A stretch of 64,000 nucleotides of DNA from Scatomorpha sp964367935 (GCA_964367935.1 CAYIYZ010000002.1:1-64000), one strand, 5' to 3'; numbered from the stretch's first letter, positions 54,198 to 62,539 are shown. The notes: generated from the letters alone by a model not told the origin. Made by a program: numbers and translations.

Positions 54198-55691
54198 TTA
54201 ATCGTTCATAATCGGAAGTTCTGTGTCTTTCAGCATTTTGTACGAAAGGTATATGTGCATAAGCTCTTTAAAGTCGTTTAAATCAAGGTCATACAATTCC
54301 TTGACTCTCTGAATTCGGTAGTTGACAGTGTTTTTATGCAGGTGAAGTAGTCTGCTGGTTTTCGAGATGCTCTTACTTTGTTCGATATAGGTAAATAAAG
54401 TATCGGAAAAGTCTGTGCCGTTTTCAATGTCGTATTTTCTGAGCTTTAAAACGACATCGCTATAACAAAAAGAAGTGGAGTATGCTGAACTCAGCACCGA
54501 GGATATATCTTCAAAAAGATAGTCTTGGTATCGGTGGATATGGTGTTTGCTTTGTGAGAGTCTCCCGAACTGCAGAGCCTTTTTGGCTTGGGAGTAGTAA
54601 TCTGAAAGACGCAGTAGTTTTGAAAACTTATTACTGACTCCGACTTGTACGTTGTGGAGTTTGCAGAATACATCTAATTCATCGAAAAGTTTTTCAGCAT
54701 CTCCATCTACCAGTCCCAACGCATAGCGCCTGTAGGGTATTGTTTTCAGGTGAGGGAATGTTGTGCCGACGGCAAATATAATTTGCTTTTTCCGTTCATA
54801 ATCAATATCCGGGGCGTGAAGGAACAGAATAAGAGTGCCTGCTTTGGGTGGGTTCCATCCACTCATTTTTAATCGAAACTCTAAGCTATCTTCATTTTTG
54901 ATGTCTCCGTTGAGTAAGTCGTGCAGAATTTTGGTGTGTTGGTGTTCGATACCAACATTAGTAACCGACTGTTCCATATTTAGAGATATTACCTTTGCCA
55001 TAACACTCAGAACTTCTATATCATACTTCGTGACTGTTTTTTTAAACTGTAACAATGAGACGGAGCCCATATATATGCCATTGACAATAATAGAGCAGAG
55101 GAAGGAGTGATGCCCTCGTGTGACAATGCGCCGCACCTCTTTTGTATAAGTCGCCTTGGTCTGATTTTCGTAAAATTCATTGTTAAGATAGGCGTTATCG
55201 TACTTTTTGTTATCCACAAAGGTTTGCCATTCGGGAAAATCCACTCGTCCCTCTTGACGGTATGATACTAAAGCATGATTGTGGTCTACGGTCTGCAAAG
55301 GGTTTTTGAAGTATTCATAGCACAAATCCATAAGCGGCTCTATATACTTCTCCTTAGATATAAATTCATAGATTTTTAGGCAGGTTTCTTTTGCTGTGTC
55401 TTTTTCAACAATATAGCGGTCGAACAGCTCGATAAACTCATGGGTTGTTATTTTTGTTTCTACGTAAAGGCGATTGGGAACAAGGGTTGTGAGTTTTTGT
55501 AGATCCTCACACAGTAAGATGGAATAGCCATCGGGTAGCACAGTTTCGTTTGTACTTACATACAGCACATCATTTGAATTATTATCGGTATCAAGCGCAG
55601 CAAGTGCCATTCGTGAGAACACGGACTCATCTAATCGTCCGCTGTACGAATAGTGTTCTTCAAGATATTGCAAAATATTCGTGGTTGTCAT
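54198..55691 (-). CDS. PucR/CdaR-type transcription regulator (497 aa)
   Basis: C-terminal PucR-type helix-turn-helix at about 435-490 (TSRLLHLHKNTVNYRIQRVK, ELYDLDLNDF). The central part (about 270-420) resembles the GGDEF-like domain of CdaR regulators (LYGLVDGDA-type strand read as YALGLVDGDAEKLFDEL). The N-terminal half is probably a sensory domain with a GAF-like section (about 120-260). The start has AAGGAG 6 bases upstream. These are usually activators of catabolic operons that sense the substrate. It lies directly upstream of the SDR/OYE operon on the same strand, separated by its own terminator and a promoter region with dyads. Confidence 0.88.
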   Translation of the reverse strand: MTTTNILQYLEEHYSYSGRLDESVFSRMALAALDTDNNSNDVLYVSTNETVLPDGYSILLCEDLQKLTTLVPNRLYVETKITTHEFIELFDRYIVEKDTAKETCLKIYEFISKEKYIEPLMDLCYEYFKNPLQTVDHNHALVSYRQEGRVDFPEWQTFVDNKKYDNAYLNNEFYENQTKATYTKEVRRIVTRGHHSFLCSIIVNGIYMGSVSLLQFKKTVTKYDIEVLSVMAKVISLNMEQSVTNVGIEHQHTKILHDLLNGDIKNEDSLEFRLKMSGWNPPKAGTLILFLHAPDIDYERKKQIIFAVGTTFPHLKTIPYRRYALGLVDGDAEKLFDELDVFCKLHNVQVGVSNKFSKLLRLSDYYSQAKKALQFGRLSQSKHHIHRYQDYLFEDISSVLSSAYSTSFCYSDVVLKLRKYDIENGTDFSDTLFTYIEQSKSISKTSRLLHLHKNTVNYRIQRVKELYDLDLNDFKELMHIYLSYKMLKDTELPIMND

Positions 55692-55793
55692 TGTTTAGCT
55701 CCTTCCAACATGTATAGGCGGATAATTGAAGGGGTAATATGGACTACTGTCGAGCATTATATGATAAATTCAATAGCTATGCAAACGTTTTTG

Positions 55794-55876
55794 CAAACAA
55801 AAAGCACCCCACAGGTGTGGAGTGCGAATTGGGCCCGGCGACTCGCCGGTGGAGACGGTGGTCAAAATAGATGCAG
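55794..55876. repeat. Dispersed structured intergenic element, copy 4
   Basis: CAAACAAAAA, hairpin 1 with loop AGGT (55804-55825), GAATTGGGC, hairpin 2 CCGGCG-ACT-CGCCGG (55835-55849), then the GGTGGTCAAAATAGATGCAG tail. It lies between the PucR-type gene and an SLH remnant. No gene was seen in 55692-55976. Confidence 0.8.
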
Positions 55877-55930
55877 GGGGGTGGAGTGTGGCTTAAAGGG
55901 GTGTCAAGTTCTAGCAAACTAATAATCTGC

Positions 55931-55965
55931 AAAACAGCGGTCACCGTAACGGTGACCGCATTTTT
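55931..55965 (-). terminator. Terminator of a lost SLH gene (GGTGACCGCC family)
   Basis: GCGGTCACCG-TAA-CGGTGACCGC with A/T runs on both sides. It follows the SLH remnant's stop by about 12 bases, as at the intact SLH genes. Confidence 0.8.
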
Positions 55966-55976
55966 CGTTACTTACC

Positions 55977-56110
55977 TTAGTTCGTTGTGAGATATCGCTG
56001 TAGTATGGTCACAGCCTGTGAGCGAGTCTCTATAGTTGCGCCTTCCTATGCCTGCGATGCCACCTTCATCTATTGTCCACGTATTCCCGTTGCAATGTGT
56101 ATGAGCGGAT
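55977..56110 (-). pseudogene. C-terminal remnant of an SLH surface protein
   Basis: Minus-strand reading gives the end of a last SLH repeat: WTIDEGGIAGIG, then a one-base frame change, then GATIETRSQAVTILQRYLTT followed by Asn and TAA at 55979-55977. It corresponds to the WAVEEGII...GEATRAQMATMLMRYL end of the intact paralogues. Nothing recognisable remains upstream beyond about 56110. It is diverged from the intact copies, so an old deletion rather than a recent one. Confidence 0.7.
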
Positions 56111-56259
56111 AAAGCGCCAGCCTCCCTCCACTCTGAGCCACGGAGCTTGCTATACAGAACTTTACAACAGCACGCCATGGGCATTGACAGTCATTTACAA
56201 GAAGTAGTTGTTTTTATGTCAAATTGCTAGAAAAATCACCTCTAACAGCGGAAAAAAGT

Positions 56260-56276
56260 TGGCACGCACATTGCAA
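56260..56276 (+). promoter_or_regulatory. Sigma-54 (-24/-12) promoter
   Basis: TGGCACG (56260-56266), CACA, TTGCAA (56271-56276) matches the sigma-54 consensus TGGCACG-N4-TTGCA exactly in sequence and spacing. The expected start is about 56286, and the ATG of the first operon gene is at 56332. A wide dyad TTGACA...TGTCAA (56184-56189, 56217-56222) lies upstream and could be part of an enhancer site. The activator gene is not in the window. Confidence 0.85.
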
Positions 56277-56331
56277 TAGTTAGAAATATAACCAGTTGGT
56301 CAAATTTATCACTAAGAAATGAGTGGGGATT

Positions 56332-57855
56332 ATGGTTGGAGTTTATGATTTGCTTGTAGAACAGATCAAGCACAAAGGTAGCAAATGTGCGTTGATATTT
56401 GAGGAAATGCGCTATAGCTTTAAGGAGCTAAACGAGCATATAAATCAATTCTCTTATATATTGAAAGAAAATGGTGTAGTTAAATCTACAAAGGTTGGAT
56501 TGCTACTACAAAATAGTCCGGAATTTGTATTTGCATTCTTTGCGAGCATGAAACTCGGAGCTTGTGTGTCTCTATTTAATTTCAGAAGTGGGGCATCTGA
56601 AATTTTAACACAGCAGTCAATAGTTAGGAGCGAAATCATAGTTTATAACTCGGAATACATGTCTTTAGTAAAAAAAATAGCCGAACAACATGATATTAAA
56701 TCTCTGTGTGTAGACGGGAGAGAATGCGAAGACTATTGTGGAGATTATTTTTCCAAAGCGCCTAAGGATTTTGTTTTTCGCGAAGAAATTTCAGAACATG
56801 ACCCAGCGATAAACATTTTTACAGGTGGCACGACGGGAGAACCTAAAGCGGCGGTGCATAGCCAAGGCGGTATATTCATGAACATCATAGGTAAAAAGAT
56901 TATTCCCCAGGCAATAGAAGAATCCGACGTTTATGCAGTATATGCACCACTTTTTCACATAGGTGGGCTTACACATATGCTTATGTGTACTTGTTTAGGA
57001 TGTAAGCTATGTCTAATGCGGGGATTTAATCAAGACGATTTATTTATATTGCTACAAAATGAGAGAGTAAGTAACTTAGCTCTTATCCCACCAACTATTG
57101 TAGATGCCGCACGAGAGTATGAAGGTTTAGACCTTAGTTGTGTACGTGCAGTGACATTGTCCGGTGGCTCATGTAACGAGTTGGTGGCGAAGAAAGTTTT
57201 TGAGCTTATGCCTTATGCCAAGGTGAGAGTAACATTCGGGCATACAGAAAATGCACTGCTTATGCAGTCTGTGCAGAGCAAGGAGGAGTTTATAGAAAAG
57301 CCGCATTTAATACAATCAGTAGGGAAGCCGTGCGTGTTTTACGAGGCAAAATTGGTAGATGATTTTGGCGTTGAAGTGGAAGTCGGTCAAGCTGGGGAGC
57401 TTTGGGGAAGAAGTCCGGCAATGATGGTGGGGTACTTGGGGAAAGAATCTTTTGAGGCAGACAATTGGTTTGCTACGGGGGATATAATGCGACAGGATGA
57501 GGAGGGGAATTATTATTTCTTGTCAAGAAAAAAAGACATGATTAAGAGTGGAGGTGAAAATGTTTACGCCATAGAGGTCGAAAATGCACTTATCACAAAT
57601 AAAAATGTGAAAGCTTGTGCGGTAGTCGGTTTGCCACATGCAAGGCTCGGTGAGATGGTCGTAGCGGCAGTGGTTAAACATTCGGATGCGACAGTAACCG
57701 AGCAAGAGCTAATAGATTACTGTAAAAGTTCCATAGCAAGCTACAAAAAACCAAAAAAGATATTCTTTGTAGACAGCCTGCCTAAAAGGAGCATAGGCAA
57801 AGTGCAAAAATATGTACTAAGGGAAGAACTAAGGGAGCTGTACGAAAATGAATAA
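56332..57855 (+). CDS. CaiC-like acyl-CoA ligase (AMP-forming)
   Basis: 507 residues from ATG 56332; GTG 56323 in frame is an alternative, and the ribosome site (GTGGGG) is weak for both. Adenylate-forming enzyme: P-loop TGGTTGEPK at 164-172, WFATGDIMRQDEEG hinge, KKDMIKSGGENVYAIEVE, and the C-terminal catalytic Lys in KRSIGKVQK. It joins a carboxylic acid to CoA with ATP. It is the first gene of a sigma-54 operon whose other members follow E. coli cai/fix enzymes, so it most likely primes the cycle by making the first CoA ester before CoA-transfer takes over. The acid is unknown. Confidence 0.9.
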   Translation: MVGVYDLLVEQIKHKGSKCALIFEEMRYSFKELNEHINQFSYILKENGVVKSTKVGLLLQNSPEFVFAFFASMKLGACVSLFNFRSGASEILTQQSIVRSEIIVYNSEYMSLVKKIAEQHDIKSLCVDGRECEDYCGDYFSKAPKDFVFREEISEHDPAINIFTGGTTGEPKAAVHSQGGIFMNIIGKKIIPQAIEESDVYAVYAPLFHIGGLTHMLMCTCLGCKLCLMRGFNQDDLFILLQNERVSNLALIPPTIVDAAREYEGLDLSCVRAVTLSGGSCNELVAKKVFELMPYAKVRVTFGHTENALLMQSVQSKEEFIEKPHLIQSVGKPCVFYEAKLVDDFGVEVEVGQAGELWGRSPAMMVGYLGKESFEADNWFATGDIMRQDEEGNYYFLSRKKDMIKSGGENVYAIEVENALITNKNVKACAVVGLPHARLGEMVVAAVVKHSDATVTEQELIDYCKSSIASYKKPKKIFFVDSLPKRSIGKVQKYVLREELRELYENE

Positions 57856-57870
57856 GGGGAGAAAATAAAA

Positions 57871-59277
57871 ATGACAGAAACAAAAAAGAAGATGGATTCA
57901 AAGAAACTAATTAAACTTGCGGTATTCGGTATTCTCACTATATTTATGATTACTAGTGGGTATATGACACCGTTTGCAGGCTTAGAGCAAGCGGCCATGC
58001 AGTATATTGGTGTATTTGTGTGGTGGTTAGGAACAATGATAATGGGTTTAGTGCCTGCGTATATAGCCACCTTGGCAGGTTGCGTGTTGGCAGTGGTATT
58101 TGGAGCTGCACCTGCAACTACAGCATTTTCAAGTTTTAGTGGTTCTACAGCTTGGTTGCTGATTGGTGCTTTTGGTTTGGCGGGTGGTTTGGGAAATAGC
58201 GGGATAATGAAACGCCTTGCGCTTAACATAATGAGAATTTTTCCCGGCACATATTTAGGACAGATGGTAGCTATGACTGTTTCCAGCATAGTCATTGGTC
58301 CGACTATCCCGAGTACAGCAGCAAAATGCGCCATCTTGGTTCCGCTCGCCGGCACTATTTCCGAGGAAATGGGATTTGAGCCGCATAGTCGCGGTACAGT
58401 CGGACTATTTAGTATAGTTAATACTATTACTAACTTTGTTGGCTGTATGTTTCTTACAGGAGGACTGCTTGTAGCCATAATGCTTGGTGTGAGCGGCGCT
58501 ACAGTGTCTTGGTTTGAGTGGCTTTCAATGTTTGGTGTGTGGGGAGTTGTTCTGACAGTATTAGTCTTCATATTCCACATTATATATTATAATCCTAAAA
58601 AGGATGGCAATGACGGCAAAATTGACAAAACCGTATTAGTCAAAAAGTGCAAGGAATTGGGCCCTATGAGTGTCAAAGAAAAAATTGCCACAGTTATCAC
58701 ATTAGGAACTCTTATTCTATGGATGACCGAGGGGACATTGCATACGATTCCAACATATATAGTTGCACTTGGTGCATGGCTGATTTTATATGCTGCAGGT
58801 CTATTTAGTGATGGTGATTTGAAAATGAAAATATTGTGGTCAGTGTTTATACAGGTAGGTGGGCTATTAGGTATGATCACAATGCTTTCAGCGACCGGAG
58901 TATCGTCATGGATAGGTACATCTGTTGCGCCAATCGTTTCATCTTTGGGCAGTTCTTATCTAATTCTTATTGCAGTTAGTATCTTAGCTACGGCCGGTCA
59001 GTTCGTGCTTGTTACAGGCACGGTTTCAAGTACAATCTTCGTAGCCCTTTTAGCCAGCACTACTATAAATCCGGCGGTTATAGCCTTTGTAGCGATAATG
59101 TCGGCAAGTGTTCATTTAATGGAATATATGCAGATCTCGGTTATTTCCGCTTTGGGAATAAGTGGAGGAAAAGTGGTGCATAAAGATATACAACCATCGG
59201 CGTTAATGTACATTCTGTTCCAATTTATAGCAATACTGGTTTCTCTCCCCTGGTGGAATATGTTGGGTTTACTATAA
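57871..59277 (+). CDS. DASS/SLC13-type anion:sodium symporter (468 aa)
   Basis: About eleven membrane segments with the two internal repeats typical of divalent-anion:sodium symporters. The SNT-like hairpin tips are represented by GPTIPSTAAKCAILVPLAGT and VTGTVSSTIFVALLAST. A cytoplasmic loop (PKKDGNDGKIDKTVLVKKC) separates the halves. GGGGAG lies upstream, 16 bases after the ligase stop. Known members move di- and tricarboxylates, sulfate or arsenite. In cai operons the carrier is a betaine antiporter, so this replacement suggests that the substrate here is a plain or dicarboxylic organic anion. Confidence 0.85.
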   Translation: MTETKKKMDSKKLIKLAVFGILTIFMITSGYMTPFAGLEQAAMQYIGVFVWWLGTMIMGLVPAYIATLAGCVLAVVFGAAPATTAFSSFSGSTAWLLIGAFGLAGGLGNSGIMKRLALNIMRIFPGTYLGQMVAMTVSSIVIGPTIPSTAAKCAILVPLAGTISEEMGFEPHSRGTVGLFSIVNTITNFVGCMFLTGGLLVAIMLGVSGATVSWFEWLSMFGVWGVVLTVLVFIFHIIYYNPKKDGNDGKIDKTVLVKKCKELGPMSVKEKIATVITLGTLILWMTEGTLHTIPTYIVALGAWLILYAAGLFSDGDLKMKILWSVFIQVGGLLGMITMLSATGVSSWIGTSVAPIVSSLGSSYLILIAVSILATAGQFVLVTGTVSSTIFVALLASTTINPAVIAFVAIMSASVHLMEYMQISVISALGISGGKVVHKDIQPSALMYILFQFIAILVSLPWWNMLGLL

Positions 59278-59302
59278 ATGAATATAAAAGGAGAATGAAA
59301 GA

Positions 59303-60532
59303 ATGAAGAGAGAGGACATAACTTTTCAGGGTCTATTGCGGGATGTTAGAGTAGCTTTTTCGGCTGTATCGGTAGCTGGACCGTTTTTTGGCTCGATGTG
59401 TGCTGATTATGGTGCAGACGTGCTGTGGATTGAGCAAGCGAACACGCCATCAATCGATAGGGCGAGTGTTACGGGATGGTTAGAGGGAGAAAGAAAGAAC
59501 ATGCGTAGCATAGGGCTTGACATTCCGTCTGAAGAAGGGCGAAAGGTGTTTTTGGATATAATTAAAAATGTTGACATTTTTCTGGAATCTTCAAAAGGCG
59601 GACAGTATGAGCGTTGGGGGCTAACAGATGAAGTACTGTGGGAGGTAAATCCCAAGCTGGTAATCATACACATATCGGGATTTGGTTTAACCGGTGTGCC
59701 TGAATATGTAGCGAAGGCCTCATATGATCCAATTGCACAGGCGTTTGGCGGCATGATGTATATAAACCAGAGACCGGGCGACAGGCCAGTTCCGGCACTA
59801 TCGGTTGTGTCAGATTATTACACAGGTCACTTTGCATTCGGTGCAGCTATGGCGGCCTATATAAATGTCTTAAAGACAGGCGTGGGTGACAGTGTTGATA
59901 TAAGTCAATTCGAGGCACTAACTCGTTGTACTCAGACAGGGTACGGTGACTGGAACTACCCGATAGGCTCACCTAATGCCGAAAAATACAGATTTGAGAT
60001 AGGTAACATTAACGTCAATACTGCGGGCTATAATTCATATCAATGCGGCGATGGTGAATGGGTGTTTATGTTAATTTTCGGCACGTCGGTTATGAAGCGA
60101 GCTTTTCCGATTTTTGGTCTTGAATACGGTTCCGAGAATCTGCCGTTAAAGGCCATGTATAAACTATATGATCCCGAGGGTCAAATTTTGGAAAAGGCAA
60201 TAGAAGACTACTGCATGGCACATACTGCGGCGGAAGTTGAGAAAGTATTAAGTGATGCAGGTTGTGCGGCTATGCGTTCTATTACATATGATCAGATGTT
60301 AACGCACCCACATTATATAGCGCGCGAGACCTTTGTTACATATGAGAGTAAAGTGTTCGGAAAGAATGTAACAGTCCCAAATATTTTCCCGAAAGTAAAG
60401 AAGAACCCCGGTAAGATTTGGAGACCTGCCCCTCTGCTCGGGCAAGATACAGACGACATTTTGAGTGATTTAGGGTATTCGTCAGAGCGAATAGAAGAAC
60501 TCGCAGAGAATAAAATAATAAAAAAACAATAA
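59303..60532 (+). CDS. CaiB/BaiF-family CoA-transferase (409 aa)
   Basis: Class III CoA-transferase that moves CoA between acids, normally between product and incoming substrate. The predicted catalytic Asp is D171 (VVSDYYTG). CaiB-like blocks: VSVAGPFFGSMCADYGADVL, GLTDEVLWEVNPKLVIIHIS, KKNPGKIWRPAPL. By memory it is closer to crotonobetaine:carnitine CoA-transferase (CaiB) than to BaiF or formyl-CoA transferase. AAAGGAG precedes the ATG. It sits between the anion carrier and the CaiA-type dehydrogenase, which implies a ligase-free cycle: product-CoA plus new acid gives acid-CoA. Confidence 0.9.
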   Translation: MKREDITFQGLLRDVRVAFSAVSVAGPFFGSMCADYGADVLWIEQANTPSIDRASVTGWLEGERKNMRSIGLDIPSEEGRKVFLDIIKNVDIFLESSKGGQYERWGLTDEVLWEVNPKLVIIHISGFGLTGVPEYVAKASYDPIAQAFGGMMYINQRPGDRPVPALSVVSDYYTGHFAFGAAMAAYINVLKTGVGDSVDISQFEALTRCTQTGYGDWNYPIGSPNAEKYRFEIGNINVNTAGYNSYQCGDGEWVFMLIFGTSVMKRAFPIFGLEYGSENLPLKAMYKLYDPEGQILEKAIEDYCMAHTAAEVEKVLSDAGCAAMRSITYDQMLTHPHYIARETFVTYESKVFGKNVTVPNIFPKVKKNPGKIWRPAPLLGQDTDDILSDLGYSSERIEELAENKIIKKQ

Positions 60533-60545
60533 AGGAGAAGAAATT

Positions 60546-61685
60546 ATGAATTTTGCAAGAACAGAGGAGCAGGAACTGCTGTTAGAGAGCTTGGACGAGT
60601 TTCTAAATGGTTGCGGATTTGATGATTCGTATTTTAGAGAATGCTACGAAAAAAGTGAGACACCTGCCGCATTTTACAAAGCAGTGTATGATGCCGGTTT
60701 CGGAACATTGGGATTGCCAGAGAAATATGGTGGCACAGAGGTAGATTTGGTGACACTTGTAATGGTTGCTGAACGTATGGAGTCACGTGGTTTTCCAAAT
60801 ACGTTTGGAGCAGTTTTGCAGATTGATGACATGGTGACATTTGGTAGCGAAGAGCAGAGGAAAATCGTTTTTGATTACTTGACTAAGACAGGGCGTTCTT
60901 GCTTTTCTCTAGGTATTACGGAGCCTCAGGCGGGGTCAGACAATAGCGCTATGGCGACAACAGCTACATACAAAGATGGAAAAGTCATAATAAACGGTCA
61001 CAAGTCCTTTATCACTAATGCAAAAGAAAATCCATACATGTTACTTCTTTGCCGTGAGGCTGACATGGAAGGCAATCCCATTTCAATGTATTTGGTTCCG
61101 TCTGATTCTGAAGGCATAACATTTTCGCCTCTGCACAAGATTGGTTGGAAGTTAGGTAGCATGTATGAGGTTCGTTTAGAGAATGTTGAAGTTCCCGAGT
61201 CAGCACTCGTAGGCACCAGAGGTAAGGGCTTTATACAGCTCATGAAGAACTTCGAGATCGAAAGACTTGTCTTGGCTGCAGGCACAATGGGGCAGGCTAT
61301 ATGTGCATTCGTAGACGCAACAAAATACGCAGTACAGCGTGAACAGTTCGGACAAAAAATAGGTGATTTCCAGCTTGTTCAGCAGAAGATTACCGAAATG
61401 TACATAAAAATTGAGAATATGAGAAATTTAGTATACTCAACTGCATGGAAAAAAGATCAAGGCATGTCCGTACGCTTGGAATGCGGGACAACTAAGTACT
61501 ATTGTGCACGCACAGCTTTCGAGGTCTGTGATGACGCTATGCAAGTTATGGGTGGCATAGGTTACACAGAGGAGTGCCGTATCTCACGTTTCTGGCGTAA
61601 TGCTCGTATGCACCGTATAGGTGGCGGTACGGATGAAATTATGATACGTACATCGGCGAAAGAGATACTCAAAAAATATAGATAA
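60546..61685 (+). CDS. CaiA-like acyl-CoA dehydrogenase acting as enoyl-CoA reductase
   Basis: 379 residues, full acyl-CoA dehydrogenase fold: FAD/substrate block CFSLGITEPQAGSDNSAM, REQFGQKIGDFQLVQ, MQVMGGIGYTEECRISRFWR. Where ordinary dehydrogenases have the catalytic Glu (YEGT) this protein has GGGT (Gly360), the same pattern I recall for E. coli CaiA (SGGSDE), together with the RISRFWR and Lys-Gln/Lys-Tyr-Arg C-terminal end. Loss of that base disfavours normal oxidation and fits reduction of an enoyl-CoA with electrons from FixAB-type Etf. It is coupled to the upstream CoA-transferase (13-base gap) with a GGAGAAG site. Confidence 0.9.
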   Translation: MNFARTEEQELLLESLDEFLNGCGFDDSYFRECYEKSETPAAFYKAVYDAGFGTLGLPEKYGGTEVDLVTLVMVAERMESRGFPNTFGAVLQIDDMVTFGSEEQRKIVFDYLTKTGRSCFSLGITEPQAGSDNSAMATTATYKDGKVIINGHKSFITNAKENPYMLLLCREADMEGNPISMYLVPSDSEGITFSPLHKIGWKLGSMYEVRLENVEVPESALVGTRGKGFIQLMKNFEIERLVLAAGTMGQAICAFVDATKYAVQREQFGQKIGDFQLVQQKITEMYIKIENMRNLVYSTAWKKDQGMSVRLECGTTKYYCARTAFEVCDDAMQVMGGIGYTEECRISRFWRNARMHRIGGGTDEIMIRTSAKEILKKYR

Positions 61686-61695
61686 GAGTCTATAT

Positions 61696-61730
61696 CACAA
61701 GATAAGCAATAAAATATTGCTTATCTTGTG
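61696..61730. other. Perfect 16-bp hairpin between the dehydrogenase and fixA
   Basis: CACAAGATAAGCAATA (61696-61711), loop AAA, complement 61715-61730. It starts 10 bases after the dehydrogenase stop and has no U-run, so it is more likely an mRNA processing or stabilising element than a terminator. The gap to fixA (76 bases) is the largest inside the operon. Confidence 0.6.
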
Positions 61731-61761
61731 AGCTTGATAAGTGAAAGGAAGATTTTGAAGT

Positions 61762-62526
61762 ATGAAAATAGTTGCGTGTTACAAATGTATAGCAAACAGT
61801 GAGTCAATTACTGTATCACGAGACCAAAGCTTGGATTTTAGCACGGCTTCATATGAGGTGGGTCAGTATGATTTACTTGCTGTTGAGGCAGGCATGAGGC
61901 TTGCCTCGGAAACGGAAGGAAGCCTTGTGGCAATGACTGCAGCCGGAGATATGGTTGATAACTCAAAAATGCGAAAGGCTATACTCGCACGTGGACCGGC
62001 AGAGATGTTCGGGATAAAAGACAATGCGCTTGACGGTGCCGACAGCCTTAGCGTTGCCAAAGCGTTGGCAGCGGGCGTGGAGAAGCTCGGAAATATTGAT
62101 TTGGTGCTTTGCGGTGAGGGTTCAGGTGATATGTATGTACAGCAGACCGGCAACCTTGTCGGAGGGCTGTTAGGCTGGACAACTGCAAATGCAGTCTGCG
62201 GTATTGAAAAGGCAGCGGGTGGACTTCGCATACAGCGAGTGGTGGCAGACGGCATAGAAACTTTGGAAATAAGCCTACCTGCTGTAATTTCTGTAACAAG
62301 TGATATAAATGTCCCTCGTATTCCTACAATGAAAGACATTATGGCTGCCGGCAAGAAGCCAACGACAGTATGGAGTCTTGCGGATGTAGCGCAAGACTGC
62401 AAGTCATTTACCGAGACAATCAGCATTCGGGCACCAAAAGCCGCAGAGCGCAAGCAAGTGATATTGTCAGGTAACTCAGACGAAGTGATAGATGAATTCG
62501 TCGGGTTACTAAAGGCTTCGCTGTAA
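61762..62526 (+). CDS. fixA: FixA-type electron transfer flavoprotein beta subunit
   Basis: 254 residues. FixA hallmarks: MKIVACYKC start, SLDFSTASYEVGQYDLLAVE, RKAILARGPAEMFG, LVLCGEGSGDMYVQQTGNLV, PAVISVTSDINVPRIPTMKD, KKPTTVWSLADV. This is the cai-linked FixA branch rather than the common EtfB. With FixB it forms an FAD-containing heterodimer that hands electrons to the CaiA-type reductase. In some anaerobes such Etfs bifurcate electrons, which the sequence alone does not show here. AAAGGAAG lies upstream. The stop is 13 bases before fixB. Confidence 0.92.
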   Translation: MKIVACYKCIANSESITVSRDQSLDFSTASYEVGQYDLLAVEAGMRLASETEGSLVAMTAAGDMVDNSKMRKAILARGPAEMFGIKDNALDGADSLSVAKALAAGVEKLGNIDLVLCGEGSGDMYVQQTGNLVGGLLGWTTANAVCGIEKAAGGLRIQRVVADGIETLEISLPAVISVTSDINVPRIPTMKDIMAAGKKPTTVWSLADVAQDCKSFTETISIRAPKAAERKQVILSGNSDEVIDEFVGLLKASL

Positions 62527-62539
62527 GGAGGAACGTAAA

